The notes: generated from the letters alone by a model not told the origin. A stretch of DNA of 13,014 nt from Bacteroidota bacterium (GCA_023423015.1 JAFAGE010000193.1:1-13014); one strand, 5' to 3'; numbered from the stretch's first letter, positions 6,501-13,014 are shown. Numbers and translations are program-made.

Positions 6501-8867
6501 CGGTATGCCCGTTGCCCAGGTCACACTCTGGTCTCCCTCTGCGGTACTGAGAAAAACCAGTTCTTTTGAACCATTCTTTCCTTCGATGCTGTATCCACAT
6601 GGTGTCGACTTGTCTTTTCCTGCGATGTAAACCATTTTTGAAAAATCCAGCGACTGCATTGCTCCCTGCACTTTGTCGCGGTATGTTTTGAATTTATCCA
6701 GGTCAGTCTGAATGGGTAATGGCCATTGATTATCGCCCGCTGCCGACCGCATGGCCGTCCATATGCTTCCATTGCTGAAATCATTCTGGGCATCCGTTGC
6801 ATGCGGCAAAAGATTCAGCAAACCAGGCATACGATTAAAAACTGCGAGCAACTCCGTTTTTGTATGCAGAATGTCGAGCTTGGCTAATTTGTCTATGATG
6901 GCGTCGCGGCCGAATAGTACGAGAGGAATGCGGAACGATCCGCCCAGTGGAGCTCCCAGGAAGAGCACCTGCGTGCCGTCTCTTACGGATAATGCAGCCC
7001 ACGTGTCCGGATGATGTGCAATGAAATCACGGATAAGTACACCACCCATAGAGTGTCCGACTAACTTGATAGGTTGATTAAACCTGAGCAGATCAATAAT
7101 CTTCTGGTTAAATGCTGATGCACTAACGGTCATGGGCATCCGCCAATCGAATGGATAGGTGACCACGTCGTACCTGGACTGGAAGTGTTTTACAAATTTC
7201 TTGTAAGACGTGCCAACCAGCGACGTGGCCTTAACCGTTGTGTTGCTGATTTGAAGTTGCATCAACCCCCCGGATAAGAAGTTGAGATAGTTGATCCACA
7301 GTTGCTGATTCTTTGCCGATAAATTCGAGCCCATGATTCCCGGCAGCAACACAAGTATTGGTTTGGTGCCCGACACAAAATCCTCGTATGTTCTTCCTCC
7401 TTCAAGTTTAAGCAGAGCGTTCCTGTCGAGCGTTACGCCTTGCTCCTGTATGACCACTTTAAACTCAGCTGGTGCTACCACATCACCAGGGCGAAGTGCT
7501 TCCGATATCGCGCGTGCAGTGCGGTCATTTTCGAAATAATGGAAATGGTCTACCTGGCTGCCTTCGTCGAGCAGATAATAAATTGCATTCAACCGCCGCG
7601 ATCCCTGGTACATGGAAAGCGTGTTCACTACGAGATCGTTGTCTTTTTGGAAGAACAACCTCCCCGCAAGTATTTTTAATGCTTTCAGGTTCAGCTTCGC
7701 TTTTGAGTTGCCGCTAATACAGAACAATGGTGCATCGGAACGGATTGAACTGGAAGGATTATTCAATACTTTAAGGAAAGGCGAATCAGGGTTCATCGCC
7801 TCGATACCCGGCAAAGCTTCAACGTCGTTCTTGCTGTCAATTGCAGCAACAATGAGATTTTTAAACGCGAGATAAATGGGGCTTGTCACTAAATTCAGGC
7901 CCACTGCGAGTAGATTGAACGTTACATTGAAAAAACGATCGAGGCGTTTTGATGCGAGTGTTGTACCGTTTGCAGGACATGCTACACGTACATACCGGTT
8001 TAATGTGATTTTCTTATTTCTGAATAAAGAATCGATTTCGTTGATCAGCGAAACGTCTTTATTTCTTCTTTCCTTTTTCAGGTAGTTAATTTCCTCTTGT
8101 GTAAATCCCCGGTTATTGCCATCGGATGTGGTGAAACGGGCAAGGATATCGCCTACAAGTCCACCACGCGAATGTGTCACCAGCGAAACCGATACTCCCG
8201 CCGGGAGAAGATGTATCAATTCAAGCACATTTTGCAGCGGACTTTTGCTAAGCGTTTCGTGCTGAAACGCAATTATATTTTTCCCGAACCCTTGCTGAAT
8301 ATCTGCCCACGCTTTGGTTTTAACCAACTCCCCGAATGAACCTGTAGTTGATGAATTTGTTCCGTGTATAAACAGGAGGTATGTAGTTGCAGCGGGTTCA
8401 TGAGCGAAAGCGGAAAGGTTGAAGTTGCTATCAACACGGAACAATCCCGATAAGTTGTTTAATTGTTTTCTTTCGAGATCTTCGGCAAAATCGCGCACGG
8501 CTTCTTTCACCTTTTTCTTCGAAAGAACGTTTACCATTTTGAGCAGTGCGCTCCCGAGCAAGCCGCGATCGGCCTGGTCGGGTTGCAAAACCGGCGATAA
8601 CACGAAAGCACCTTGTGCATCGCGGTTAGACGCTGTCGCTTCAGGGAATATTTCTTCAATGGTCTCCGAATCGCAAAACCAGGTGGTCTGGTCGTCAAAA
8701 ACTAACTCGAGCACATTGTCTTTGGTAAGTTTGATTTCGTGCATACTTGCTGTGCCACGTGCACTGCTGCCAATTGCTATGGATTGCTCGATGCTGTATG
8801 CCGATTGCGAAGGTTCTGTCGGTGGGACCTGAGCAACCCCAGGTATCCTGATTAGGTCGACGCTCAT
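3567..8867 (-). CDS. CHAT-domain caspase-like protease with two alpha/beta-hydrolase domains and TPR-like C-terminus
   Basis: This is a 1766-residue multidomain protein. Residues about 160-450 form an alpha/beta hydrolase: FIHGT (166-170), nucleophile motif THSRGG with S233, acid D411 in NDLVV, and DHFHYF with H441/H443. Residues about 500-830 form a second, LCAT/lipase-like hydrolase: PGIMGS (509-514), GHSMGG with S606, GDQSVT with D779, and THG with H805. Residues 880-1060 are unrecognised; the GALIIGLGEFG segment (948-958) and RSVEQAV faintly recall the macro-like N-domain of M17 aminopeptidases. Residues about 1130-1440 are the CHAT protease: HLAGHG (1289-1294, H1293) and INCCYLG (1331-1337, C1334), plus the typical end GWAVNDDAALAFMEKFY. 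Residues 1450-1766 are helical and TPR-like, probably a sensor or partner-binding region. No signal peptide or clear membrane anchor is seen. Both hydrolase triads and the CHAT dyad look intact. It leads the operon with the small partner gene and is divergent from the sheath operon. Biological conflict or programmed cell death is the likely setting, by family precedent. Confidence 0.9.
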   Translation of the reverse strand: MSVDLIRIPGVAQVPPTEPSQSAYSIEQSIAIGSSARGTASMHEIKLTKDNVLELVFDDQTTWFCDSETIEEIFPEATASNRDAQGAFVLSPVLQPDQADRGLLGSALLKMVNVLSKKKVKEAVRDFAEDLERKQLNNLSGLFRVDSNFNLSAFAHEPAATTYLLFIHGTNSSTTGSFGELVKTKAWADIQQGFGKNIIAFQHETLSKSPLQNVLELIHLLPAGVSVSLVTHSRGGLVGDILARFTTSDGNNRGFTQEEINYLKKERRNKDVSLINEIDSLFRNKKITLNRYVRVACPANGTTLASKRLDRFFNVTFNLLAVGLNLVTSPIYLAFKNLIVAAIDSKNDVEALPGIEAMNPDSPFLKVLNNPSSSIRSDAPLFCISGNSKAKLNLKALKILAGRLFFQKDNDLVVNTLSMYQGSRRLNAIYYLLDEGSQVDHFHYFENDRTARAISEALRPGDVVAPAEFKVVIQEQGVTLDRNALLKLEGGRTYEDFVSGTKPILVLLPGIMGSNLSAKNQQLWINYLNFLSGGLMQLQISNTTVKATSLVGTSYKKFVKHFQSRYDVVTYPFDWRMPMTVSASAFNQKIIDLLRFNQPIKLVGHSMGGVLIRDFIAHHPDTWAALSVRDGTQVLFLGAPLGGSFRIPLVLFGRDAIIDKLAKLDILHTKTELLAVFNRMPGLLNLLPHATDAQNDFSNGSIWTAMRSAAGDNQWPLPIQTDLDKFKTYRDKVQGAMQSLDFSKMVYIAGKDKSTPCGYSIEGKNGSKELVFLSTAEGDQSVTWATGIPAKMIDDNSVYYVNVTHGALANEPSIFKGIEEILQNGSTNVLSKTRPVVRGAEKLFRTPEPSDLDLSETGVERTLLSMDTEQVQVVQEAPIRVYVSHGDLRFASYPVMAGHFSGDAILYAEKAIDNNLNGRLSHRHALGLYPGEIGTNLYEAGKAETFPGALIIGLGEFGSLTSFQLTRSVEQAVCNYLLELGYSGTANKDNVGLTILTIGCGYGGLTIDGSLRAVLQGIQNGNQKIASIKGDMPAISMVEVVEQYEDRAVACFHTITRLEKITDKVINIIREKTYINKVLGRKRRLADTATDEWYSRITVEQDELREAGKRSVLRFTSANGGARQSQEELFINGALIEGMLERMSVNNSWSADSAKTVFELFIPNNFKEQLKRQCNLCWVLDNETAAYPWELLQDETVNTKPLCINAEMIRQLTTRTYRQVVRPGTTNKALVIGDPNTEGYADQLPGALKEAQQAVKLFEQNGIETVSVLEGSPDEIVKQLYSHKYQILHLAGHGIFTPNELHNTGMLIGNGIFLTPQEFEQMSYVPEFVFINCCYLGAVSGSAEKKSQRLYRLAANIGTQLIQNGVKAVIAAGWAVNDDAALAFMEKFYEEMFAGNAFGAAVLKARQHVYFFHGQTNTWGAYQCYGDMYYKFREREVSGPTTYSFIIPQQAEIELSNLQNEIYTGKYQHDEVLVRLNAIADAVEAAELRNATINELEAGIYADLGEYEIFMEKYEMLLTMEEATFTVKSLERYCNVSSRKIVQDYINKKNSVVKLRRELDESIEKLKTLSILSATSERNNLLGSAYKRKAFIASSATQKISALSTAAEYYRQAFEKSSAEESAYPLSNWYVLEAILTPADKRKSKTWKLDPEAAMQQLQNLRQQYKKTRSNIDFWDLASTANISLAVAIIAGIYQKPGDNWNMVMDAYKRVWERAGAKGHKLAEIEHLDILIDGLNLIKQPAAKKVLKNVQQLQESLKTRFTETSK

Positions 8868-9102
8868 AGCCAGATATCGAATGTGGTGAATAATGGAGGA
8901 ACCGAAAAAAAGGGTAGGGAGGGGAAGGATTGGCAGAACAAGTTCAGCATTCTTATGCAGAAAAACAACGTGTTTTTACGATTTGGCGGTGATTAGCAGA
9001 AAAAATAACTTTCAGATAGAACGTTTGTTGTTATCCGTTCACTTCAAGATTTTTCCAGCATTGCGTACACCTGCTACATCTGAAGTAGAAGAGATCGCCG
9101 CT
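8868..9102. promoter_or_regulatory. divergent intergenic region between the CHAT operon and the sheath operon
   Basis: This 235-bp gap separates the two outward-facing operons if the plus-strand gene starts at 9103. It contains a strongly purine-rich strip (about 8893-8930) that includes three runs of three or more G at 8912-8924. A TACGATTTG at 8977-8985 resembles the Bacteroidota -7 element TAnnTTTG but has one extra base and no -33 element at the right distance. The frame of the plus-strand gene stays open back to an ATG at 8893, so part of the region could be coding. Confidence 0.35.
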
Positions 9103-10182
9103 ATGACCGATCCTGTTGCGCGCAATTATCGTATCACCGAATGTTACCGTCAGCTTTCAGCAGCTATGGCTGGCCGTACGGGGTTTATCGCAAACTGGTG
9201 CACCTTTGCCAATTTTGCCTCCCGACAAGCCGGCGAAACAATTCGCAGGGAAGATTTAAAAAAGACCATCCTGCGCAGACTTGGTGATGACAGATCAATA
9301 GAAGAAATACTGCAATGGATTGTATGGTTCGCCCAGCGCACAGGTGTACGTGTTACTCCGGATAAAATCAGGGAATCAGTTCTTCGCAGGGCAATGTCAG
9401 AAGCGGTCGACAAATCAGCGGAAGCTGTGGGGCGCGGCAACAATAAAGTGTTTAAAGAAATTGGTTGGCAGTTCGCTCACTTCATCGGGTTGTGTCTTCA
9501 TGACACACAATACAATGAAGAAAATCTTCAAACTTTCCTCGGGCAATTGAAAGATGGCGACCCACCGGATGGCCAACGGTTTCTGCGGCAGGCTTTTAAC
9601 CGCTATTACCGGGCCTTCTTTGAAACAGATTCCAGGAAAGCCTCTGAAGCCCGGTTTTTTGCAAACCTGGAAATTGGTTATCATGAACAGACGCGATTAC
9701 AACCGGAAATTGCGAGCGCATTGAATGCTGTTACAATAGATTCCACAGCTATATTAAAGCAGATATCGAAGTTGTTATCGGATAATGCAGGTTTCTGGAA
9801 AGGCCTTTTATTTACGGTAAAGGCTCTTGTTGGAGCAAATGGTTTGCTTGAAGAAAAGGCCGGAGCATTGGCTGAACGGATATCTTCGCGACTTCGTATA
9901 ATACTGACTGCGCAGATGATGACGATAACAATACCACCCAATAGAGTACTTGCGCTTGGAAAGGATTTGAATATGCCATTCGCAGTATCATTGGAAACAA
10001 TTGAGGATGTTGAACTGAAAAGTTTTTTGGCAAATGTTGATCCCACAGGCGACAGTTTGCAGGAATCAGGCGCGTTGGAATGGTCGAATTTTAAAGAACG
10101 CATGCATTTTATTGCAGACCTGTTCAGGTGTTGCCATGAAAACCAGGATCTTTTTGCACAAATTGAAGATGACAGGAAATGA
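9103..10182 (+). CDS. conserved-looking all-helical protein of unknown function
   Basis: The protein is 359 residues from the ATG at 9103. I cannot name the family. The N-terminus has a distinctive pattern, DPVARNYRITECYRQLS (3-19) followed by NWCTFANFASRQAG (31-44). I believe similar patterns occur in uncharacterised proteins of Actinobacteria and other bacteria, but this is recollection and not checked. The rest is predicted helical, with no transmembrane helix or signal peptide. The same frame is open to an ATG at 8893 (429 residues). I prefer 9103 because the extra 70 residues look unlike a folded domain and would leave only 25 bp for a divergent promoter pair. A TTG at 9061 is a third option and would add EVEEIAA-type residues that may belong to the conserved region. 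It leads the plus-strand operon, 34 bp before the tail-sheath gene. No catalytic motif is visible, so no reaction is proposed. Confidence 0.72.
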   Translation: MTDPVARNYRITECYRQLSAAMAGRTGFIANWCTFANFASRQAGETIRREDLKKTILRRLGDDRSIEEILQWIVWFAQRTGVRVTPDKIRESVLRRAMSEAVDKSAEAVGRGNNKVFKEIGWQFAHFIGLCLHDTQYNEENLQTFLGQLKDGDPPDGQRFLRQAFNRYYRAFFETDSRKASEARFFANLEIGYHEQTRLQPEIASALNAVTIDSTAILKQISKLLSDNAGFWKGLLFTVKALVGANGLLEEKAGALAERISSRLRIILTAQMMTITIPPNRVLALGKDLNMPFAVSLETIEDVELKSFLANVDPTGDSLQESGALEWSNFKERMHFIADLFRCCHENQDLFAQIEDDRK

Positions 10183-10216
10183 TGTTTAAATAAAGTAACT
10201 TCATTGAAATTCCTCT

Positions 10217-11350
10217 ATGCCACCGGAAAACACCTATAATTCGCCTGGCATTTACATCGAACCGGGTCCATCTTTCCAACCTCGTATTCCTTCTTTACCC
10301 AGCAACATTCCTGTATTTGTTGGTACCACAGGTTCTGTTAACAACCAGATGCAGAAAACGAAAATAACTTCGTTGCTTGAGTACAATGAAGCATTCGGCG
10401 ACACAGGAGAATTGAACGTGCACATGAAACTGTATTTTGAAAATGGAGGAGCAGACTGTTTTGTTGTAAATGCAGGTCAGGATAACACTAATCTTTTAAA
10501 CTGCGTAAACGCGTTGAAGCCAGACGACAATTGCACGTTGCTGGTAGTTCCGCAGATGAGTTCGCTCGGCAAACAACAATATGCGGAATTGGCGAAGGCA
10601 ATGCTCAGCAGCTGTGCAATTGCTCTTAACCGGTTCGCTATCCTCGATGTTCTGGGTGGTGCTGATTATAGCATTGATACAATAAACAATCACCGGCAAC
10701 TTGTAGGAAACGAAAATCTTAAATACGGCGCCAGCTATCTACCTTTTCTTATTGTACCAGGCTCAACGCAGCCTGTTGCTCCATCTGCTGCTATTGCAGG
10801 GATCATTTGCCAGACAGATCGAACTAAGGGAATCTGGAAGGCACCGGCTAATGTGGCGGTAAAAGGGATTACAGACGTTTCCGCGAAGATCGACAACGTT
10901 CAGCAGGAGTTTCTCAACGTGGATCCTGCAACTGGCAAATCAATAAATGTTATCAGGTATTTCCCTGGAAAAGGACACCTGGTTTGGGCAGCTCGTACAC
11001 TTGCAGGGAACGACAACGAATGGAGATACATCCCGGTACGACGATTCTACATGTGGGTAAAAGCATGTGTAAGTACCGGCCTCGGTCACTTTGTGTTCGA
11101 CCCCAATGAGCACAAGACGTGGACAGCTGCCCGTGGGCTTGTCGAAAACTTCCTGACTACACTTTGGAAAGAGGGAGCGTTACAAGGTACTACGCCAAAG
11201 GAAGCCTTTTTTGTGAGAGCAGGTCTTGGGCAAACCATGAACCAACAGGATGTGAATGATGGAAGGTTGATAGTTGAAGTGGGGCTGGCCATTTTACGTC
11301 CTGCAGAATTCACCATGATGCACATCGTTCAACCTGTCAGTATTTCATAA
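10217..11350 (+). CDS. contractile-tail sheath protein (phage tail sheath family)
   Basis: This 377-residue protein is a sheath subunit, the part that contracts around a tube in phage tails, pyocins and extracellular contractile injection systems. The N-terminus carries the family signature YNSPGIYIE (7-15), followed by IPVFVGTTG (31-39) and YFENGGADCFVV (73-84). The last 78 residues are the best evidence: the TAARGLVENFLTTLW helix, KEAFFVRAG, the MNQQDVNDGRLIVEVGLA strand-exchange segment and RPAEF near the end, all typical of the sheath C-terminal domain. The length fits the compact P2/Afp-type sheaths without the large inserted domains of T4 gp18. The Cys-containing middle (about 95-270) is more divergent. 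There is no tube, baseplate or ATPase gene within the window. It lies between the unknown helical protein and a lipoprotein gene, so its use may not be a complete injection machine. Confidence 0.9.
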   Translation: MPPENTYNSPGIYIEPGPSFQPRIPSLPSNIPVFVGTTGSVNNQMQKTKITSLLEYNEAFGDTGELNVHMKLYFENGGADCFVVNAGQDNTNLLNCVNALKPDDNCTLLVVPQMSSLGKQQYAELAKAMLSSCAIALNRFAILDVLGGADYSIDTINNHRQLVGNENLKYGASYLPFLIVPGSTQPVAPSAAIAGIICQTDRTKGIWKAPANVAVKGITDVSAKIDNVQQEFLNVDPATGKSINVIRYFPGKGHLVWAARTLAGNDNEWRYIPVRRFYMWVKACVSTGLGHFVFDPNEHKTWTAARGLVENFLTTLWKEGALQGTTPKEAFFVRAGLGQTMNQQDVNDGRLIVEVGLAILRPAEFTMMHIVQPVSIS

Positions 11351-11361
11351 AACCGCGTTGT

Positions 11362-11706
11362 ATGCGAAAAATCTGTGCGTTCATTCTGTCGTCGGCAGTT
11401 GCCGTCGCATTATGCACCAGTTGCGCAAGTACAAAACTTATTACCGAGTATGATGCAGCAGATGCTTTTCCCCTTGCAAAAGACACAACTGTGTGGCACT
11501 ATTTCTGGGGATTAAAACAGGCAGCACCCATTCGTCCGCAATGTGATCCGAATTTTAATTACCTGAGCCAAGTTCAGGTGCGAACAACTCCTGTGCAGGT
11601 AATATTGTCTTTCATTACTCTTGGCATCGTACTTCCTCAACGCATATCATGGTTATGCGGAGTAGCAAATCCTGAACCGGGTACTCCCGGCTCTCCTCAA
11701 CCTTAA
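11362..11706 (+). CDS. Bor-like lipoprotein
   Basis: This is a 114-residue lipoprotein precursor. The N-terminus has two basic residues, a hydrophobic stretch (4-17) and a lipobox-like LCTSC with the acylated Cys at C21. The mature part (22-114) matches the lambda Bor family layout: WHYFWGL (45-51) in the place of Bor's HHFFVSG, a Cys in PQCDPN (C61), then ILSFITLGIVLPQRISWLC (81-99) with C99, equivalent to Bor's GFITLGIYTPLEARVYC. The two cysteines probably form the family's disulfide. Bor is an outer-membrane lipoprotein linked to serum resistance in lambda lysogens. The C-terminal tail (VANPEPGTPGSPQP) is Pro/Gly-rich and not part of the family core. It starts 11 bp after the sheath gene and ends 11 bp before the oxidase gene, so it sits inside an operon. 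Membrane location is expected to be periplasmic or outer membrane; its role here is unknown. Confidence 0.78.
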   Translation: MRKICAFILSSAVAVALCTSCASTKLITEYDAADAFPLAKDTTVWHYFWGLKQAAPIRPQCDPNFNYLSQVQVRTTPVQVILSFITLGIVLPQRISWLCGVANPEPGTPGSPQP

Positions 11707-11717
11707 ATCGTCCGGCA

Positions 11718-13014
11718 ATGAGTTTACCTGCAGGTATTGTCTCGTTCCCCTTACGCCAGTGGGAGAATGGCCACCAGAATTTCAAAGTAAAGCTTACTAA
11801 AGACGCGAGCTTTAATATGCGTCCTCCTTTTGGCGTTCGTGCACAGGATGCCAACTATCATGCGAACACGAAAAATTTCCAGTGGCTGATAAATCATGCT
11901 ATCGGCCGGAATATCACATTACGTGCTCTTGGTAATGGCTGGTCGTTCAGCGAGGTTGCTGTGTGCCCCGGCGGCATTGTAGACACGCGCGAACTCCGCT
12001 ATTTCTTTCAACCGCCTGCATCATTTGTGCACGCCGATTATCTCGCTACCGGCAAGGCGGCTACTGATCTTGTGTTTTCCGAGTGTGGCATGAGCATTAT
12101 GCAGCTGCACCGCGAACTGGAATCGGAAAACAACTGGAGGAGATCATTGCGTGCCTCGGGAGCCAGCAATGGCCAAACGATTGTTGGTGCCACAGCAACC
12201 GGAACACATGGTGCAGGCATGCAGGCAGGCGCCGTACACGATGCGATCGTAGGCATGCACGTTATCACCGGACCGGATAAACACGTGTGGATTGAACGTG
12301 CATCCAAACCCGTAGCATCCGATGCATTTATTTCCTGGCTTGGCGCAACGTTGGTTCGCGACGATGATGCTTTTGATGCAGCTGTGGTAAGTTTTGGAAG
12401 TTTTGGATTTATCCAGGGCGTATTATTGGAAACAGAACCGTTGTTCCTCCTGAAGAAATTTGTAATTGGTCCAATTGCATACAACGATGCATTGAAACGT
12501 GCAATTAATAACTGGGATTTTTCAGGAATAGAACCAATGTTGCCAATGCCTGTAACCGGGCCCGAACATTCACTGTATCATTTTGAAGTAGTAGTAAACC
12601 CGCATAAGTTCAGCGTAGGAGATATTTCCCAGGGTGTTTATGTAAAGGTGATGTACAAGGTGCCCTATACATCGGCGTACAATAAACCGCAGGATAATGC
12701 AGCTTTTCAGTATGGAGATGAATTGCTTGGCATTGTTCAAACCGTGCTTGACCGGATCGGCAAACCCCTTCGGCAAAAGTTGATACCTCCAATGGTAAAC
12801 AAACTTTTTCCGCTGGCTTACGCCGCTTCCGAAGAAGTAACCGGAACTATGGGAGAAATATTCAACAACACGAAATTCAGAGGTAAAGCGGCAAGTGCGG
12901 CGATGGCTATAGACTCAAAAGATGCGAGCCGTGCCGTGGAAGAATTTGTTACGCTGAACAAGAGAACTGCTTTTGCCGGGGCGCTGGCCTTGCGTTTTGT
13001 GAAGGGTACAGAAG
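11718..13014 (+). CDS. FAD-binding oxidase, aldonolactone-oxidase-like (partial, 3' end cut)
   Basis: The frame opens at the ATG at 11718 and stays open to the window end (432 codons), so the C-terminal part is missing. It is an FAD-binding PCMH-type (vanillyl-alcohol oxidase fold) flavoprotein, most like L-gulono- or D-arabinono-1,4-lactone oxidases. Visible features are LRALGNGWSFSEV (68-80), the phosphate-binding ATATGTHGAG (158-167) with H164, and VSFGSFGFIQGVLLETEPLF (224-243), the end of the FAD domain, followed by an unclear substrate region. In many family members the first motif is GxGHS and its His binds FAD covalently; here that position is W75, so FAD is predicted to be bound non-covalently. 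No signal peptide is seen. It is spaced 11 bp from the lipoprotein gene and is the last gene of this operon seen here. Substrate is not deducible; a sugar-lactone or sugar-alcohol oxidation is a family-level guess. Confidence 0.85.
   Translation, partial: MSLPAGIVSFPLRQWENGHQNFKVKLTKDASFNMRPPFGVRAQDANYHANTKNFQWLINHAIGRNITLRALGNGWSFSEVAVCPGGIVDTRELRYFFQPPASFVHADYLATGKAATDLVFSECGMSIMQLHRELESENNWRRSLRASGASNGQTIVGATATGTHGAGMQAGAVHDAIVGMHVITGPDKHVWIERASKPVASDAFISWLGATLVRDDDAFDAAVVSFGSFGFIQGVLLETEPLFLLKKFVIGPIAYNDALKRAINNWDFSGIEPMLPMPVTGPEHSLYHFEVVVNPHKFSVGDISQGVYVKVMYKVPYTSAYNKPQDNAAFQYGDELLGIVQTVLDRIGKPLRQKLIPPMVNKLFPLAYAASEEVTGTMGEIFNNTKFRGKAASAAMAIDSKDASRAVEEFVTLNKRTAFAGALALRFVKGTE

Noticed and set aside
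8977..8985. TACGATTTG as a Bacteroidota -7 promoter element
   Set aside because: It has one base too many between TA and TTTG, and the nearest upstream TTG is about 47 bp away instead of roughly 20.
12038..12484. 148-codon open frame on the minus strand
   Set aside because: It is antisense to the FAD-binding domain of the plus-strand oxidase, whose motifs are unambiguous.

Overview
The window looks like an accessory region of a Bacteroidota chromosome, probably Chitinophagales-like, although the sequence alone does not prove that. Base composition is moderate. None of the seven ATG starts I could inspect has a recognisable Shine-Dalgarno sequence. One gene encodes a short lipoprotein with a Bacteroidota-style N-terminus. 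A G/A-rich (C/T-rich on the given strand) 7-bp repeat lies at the left edge.

The left half (about 30-8867) looks like a set of biological-conflict genes. A minus-strand gene (86-1528) joins a nucleoside-deoxyribosyltransferase/TIR-like domain to a TPR array of the type called TRAFs-binding or TPR-S. A divergent plus-strand gene (1720-2751) encodes a DNA/RNA non-specific (NUC1-type) endonuclease with a modified DRGH motif. It converges, with 5 bp between the stops, on a two-gene minus-strand operon (8867-2757). The first gene of that operon is a 1766-residue protein with two alpha/beta-hydrolase domains, an unrecognised middle region, a CHAT caspase-like protease with an intact His/Cys pair, and a helical TPR-like C-terminus. 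The second, 6 bp downstream, is a cysteine-free 267-residue protein of unknown family.

The right half (about 8868-13014) runs on the plus strand as a tightly spaced operon. It holds an unrecognised all-helical protein (NWCTFANFASRQAG motif), a short contractile-tail sheath protein, a Bor-like lipoprotein, and an FAD-binding oxidase of the vanillyl-alcohol/aldonolactone oxidase fold that is cut by the window edge. No tail tube, baseplate, spike or ATPase gene is visible, so the sheath is alone as far as this window shows.

The most interesting unit is the CHAT/double-hydrolase protein with its small partner, next to two further predicted effectors (nuclease and nucleotide-processing enzyme). 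I infer a multi-effector defence or cell-suicide island: a protease/esterase arm (CHAT operon) and stand-alone nucleic-acid or nucleotide-attacking proteins. The link to the sheath operon across the divergent region at 8868-9102 is suggestive only. I saw no tRNA, rRNA, CRISPR array, transposase or convincing terminator.
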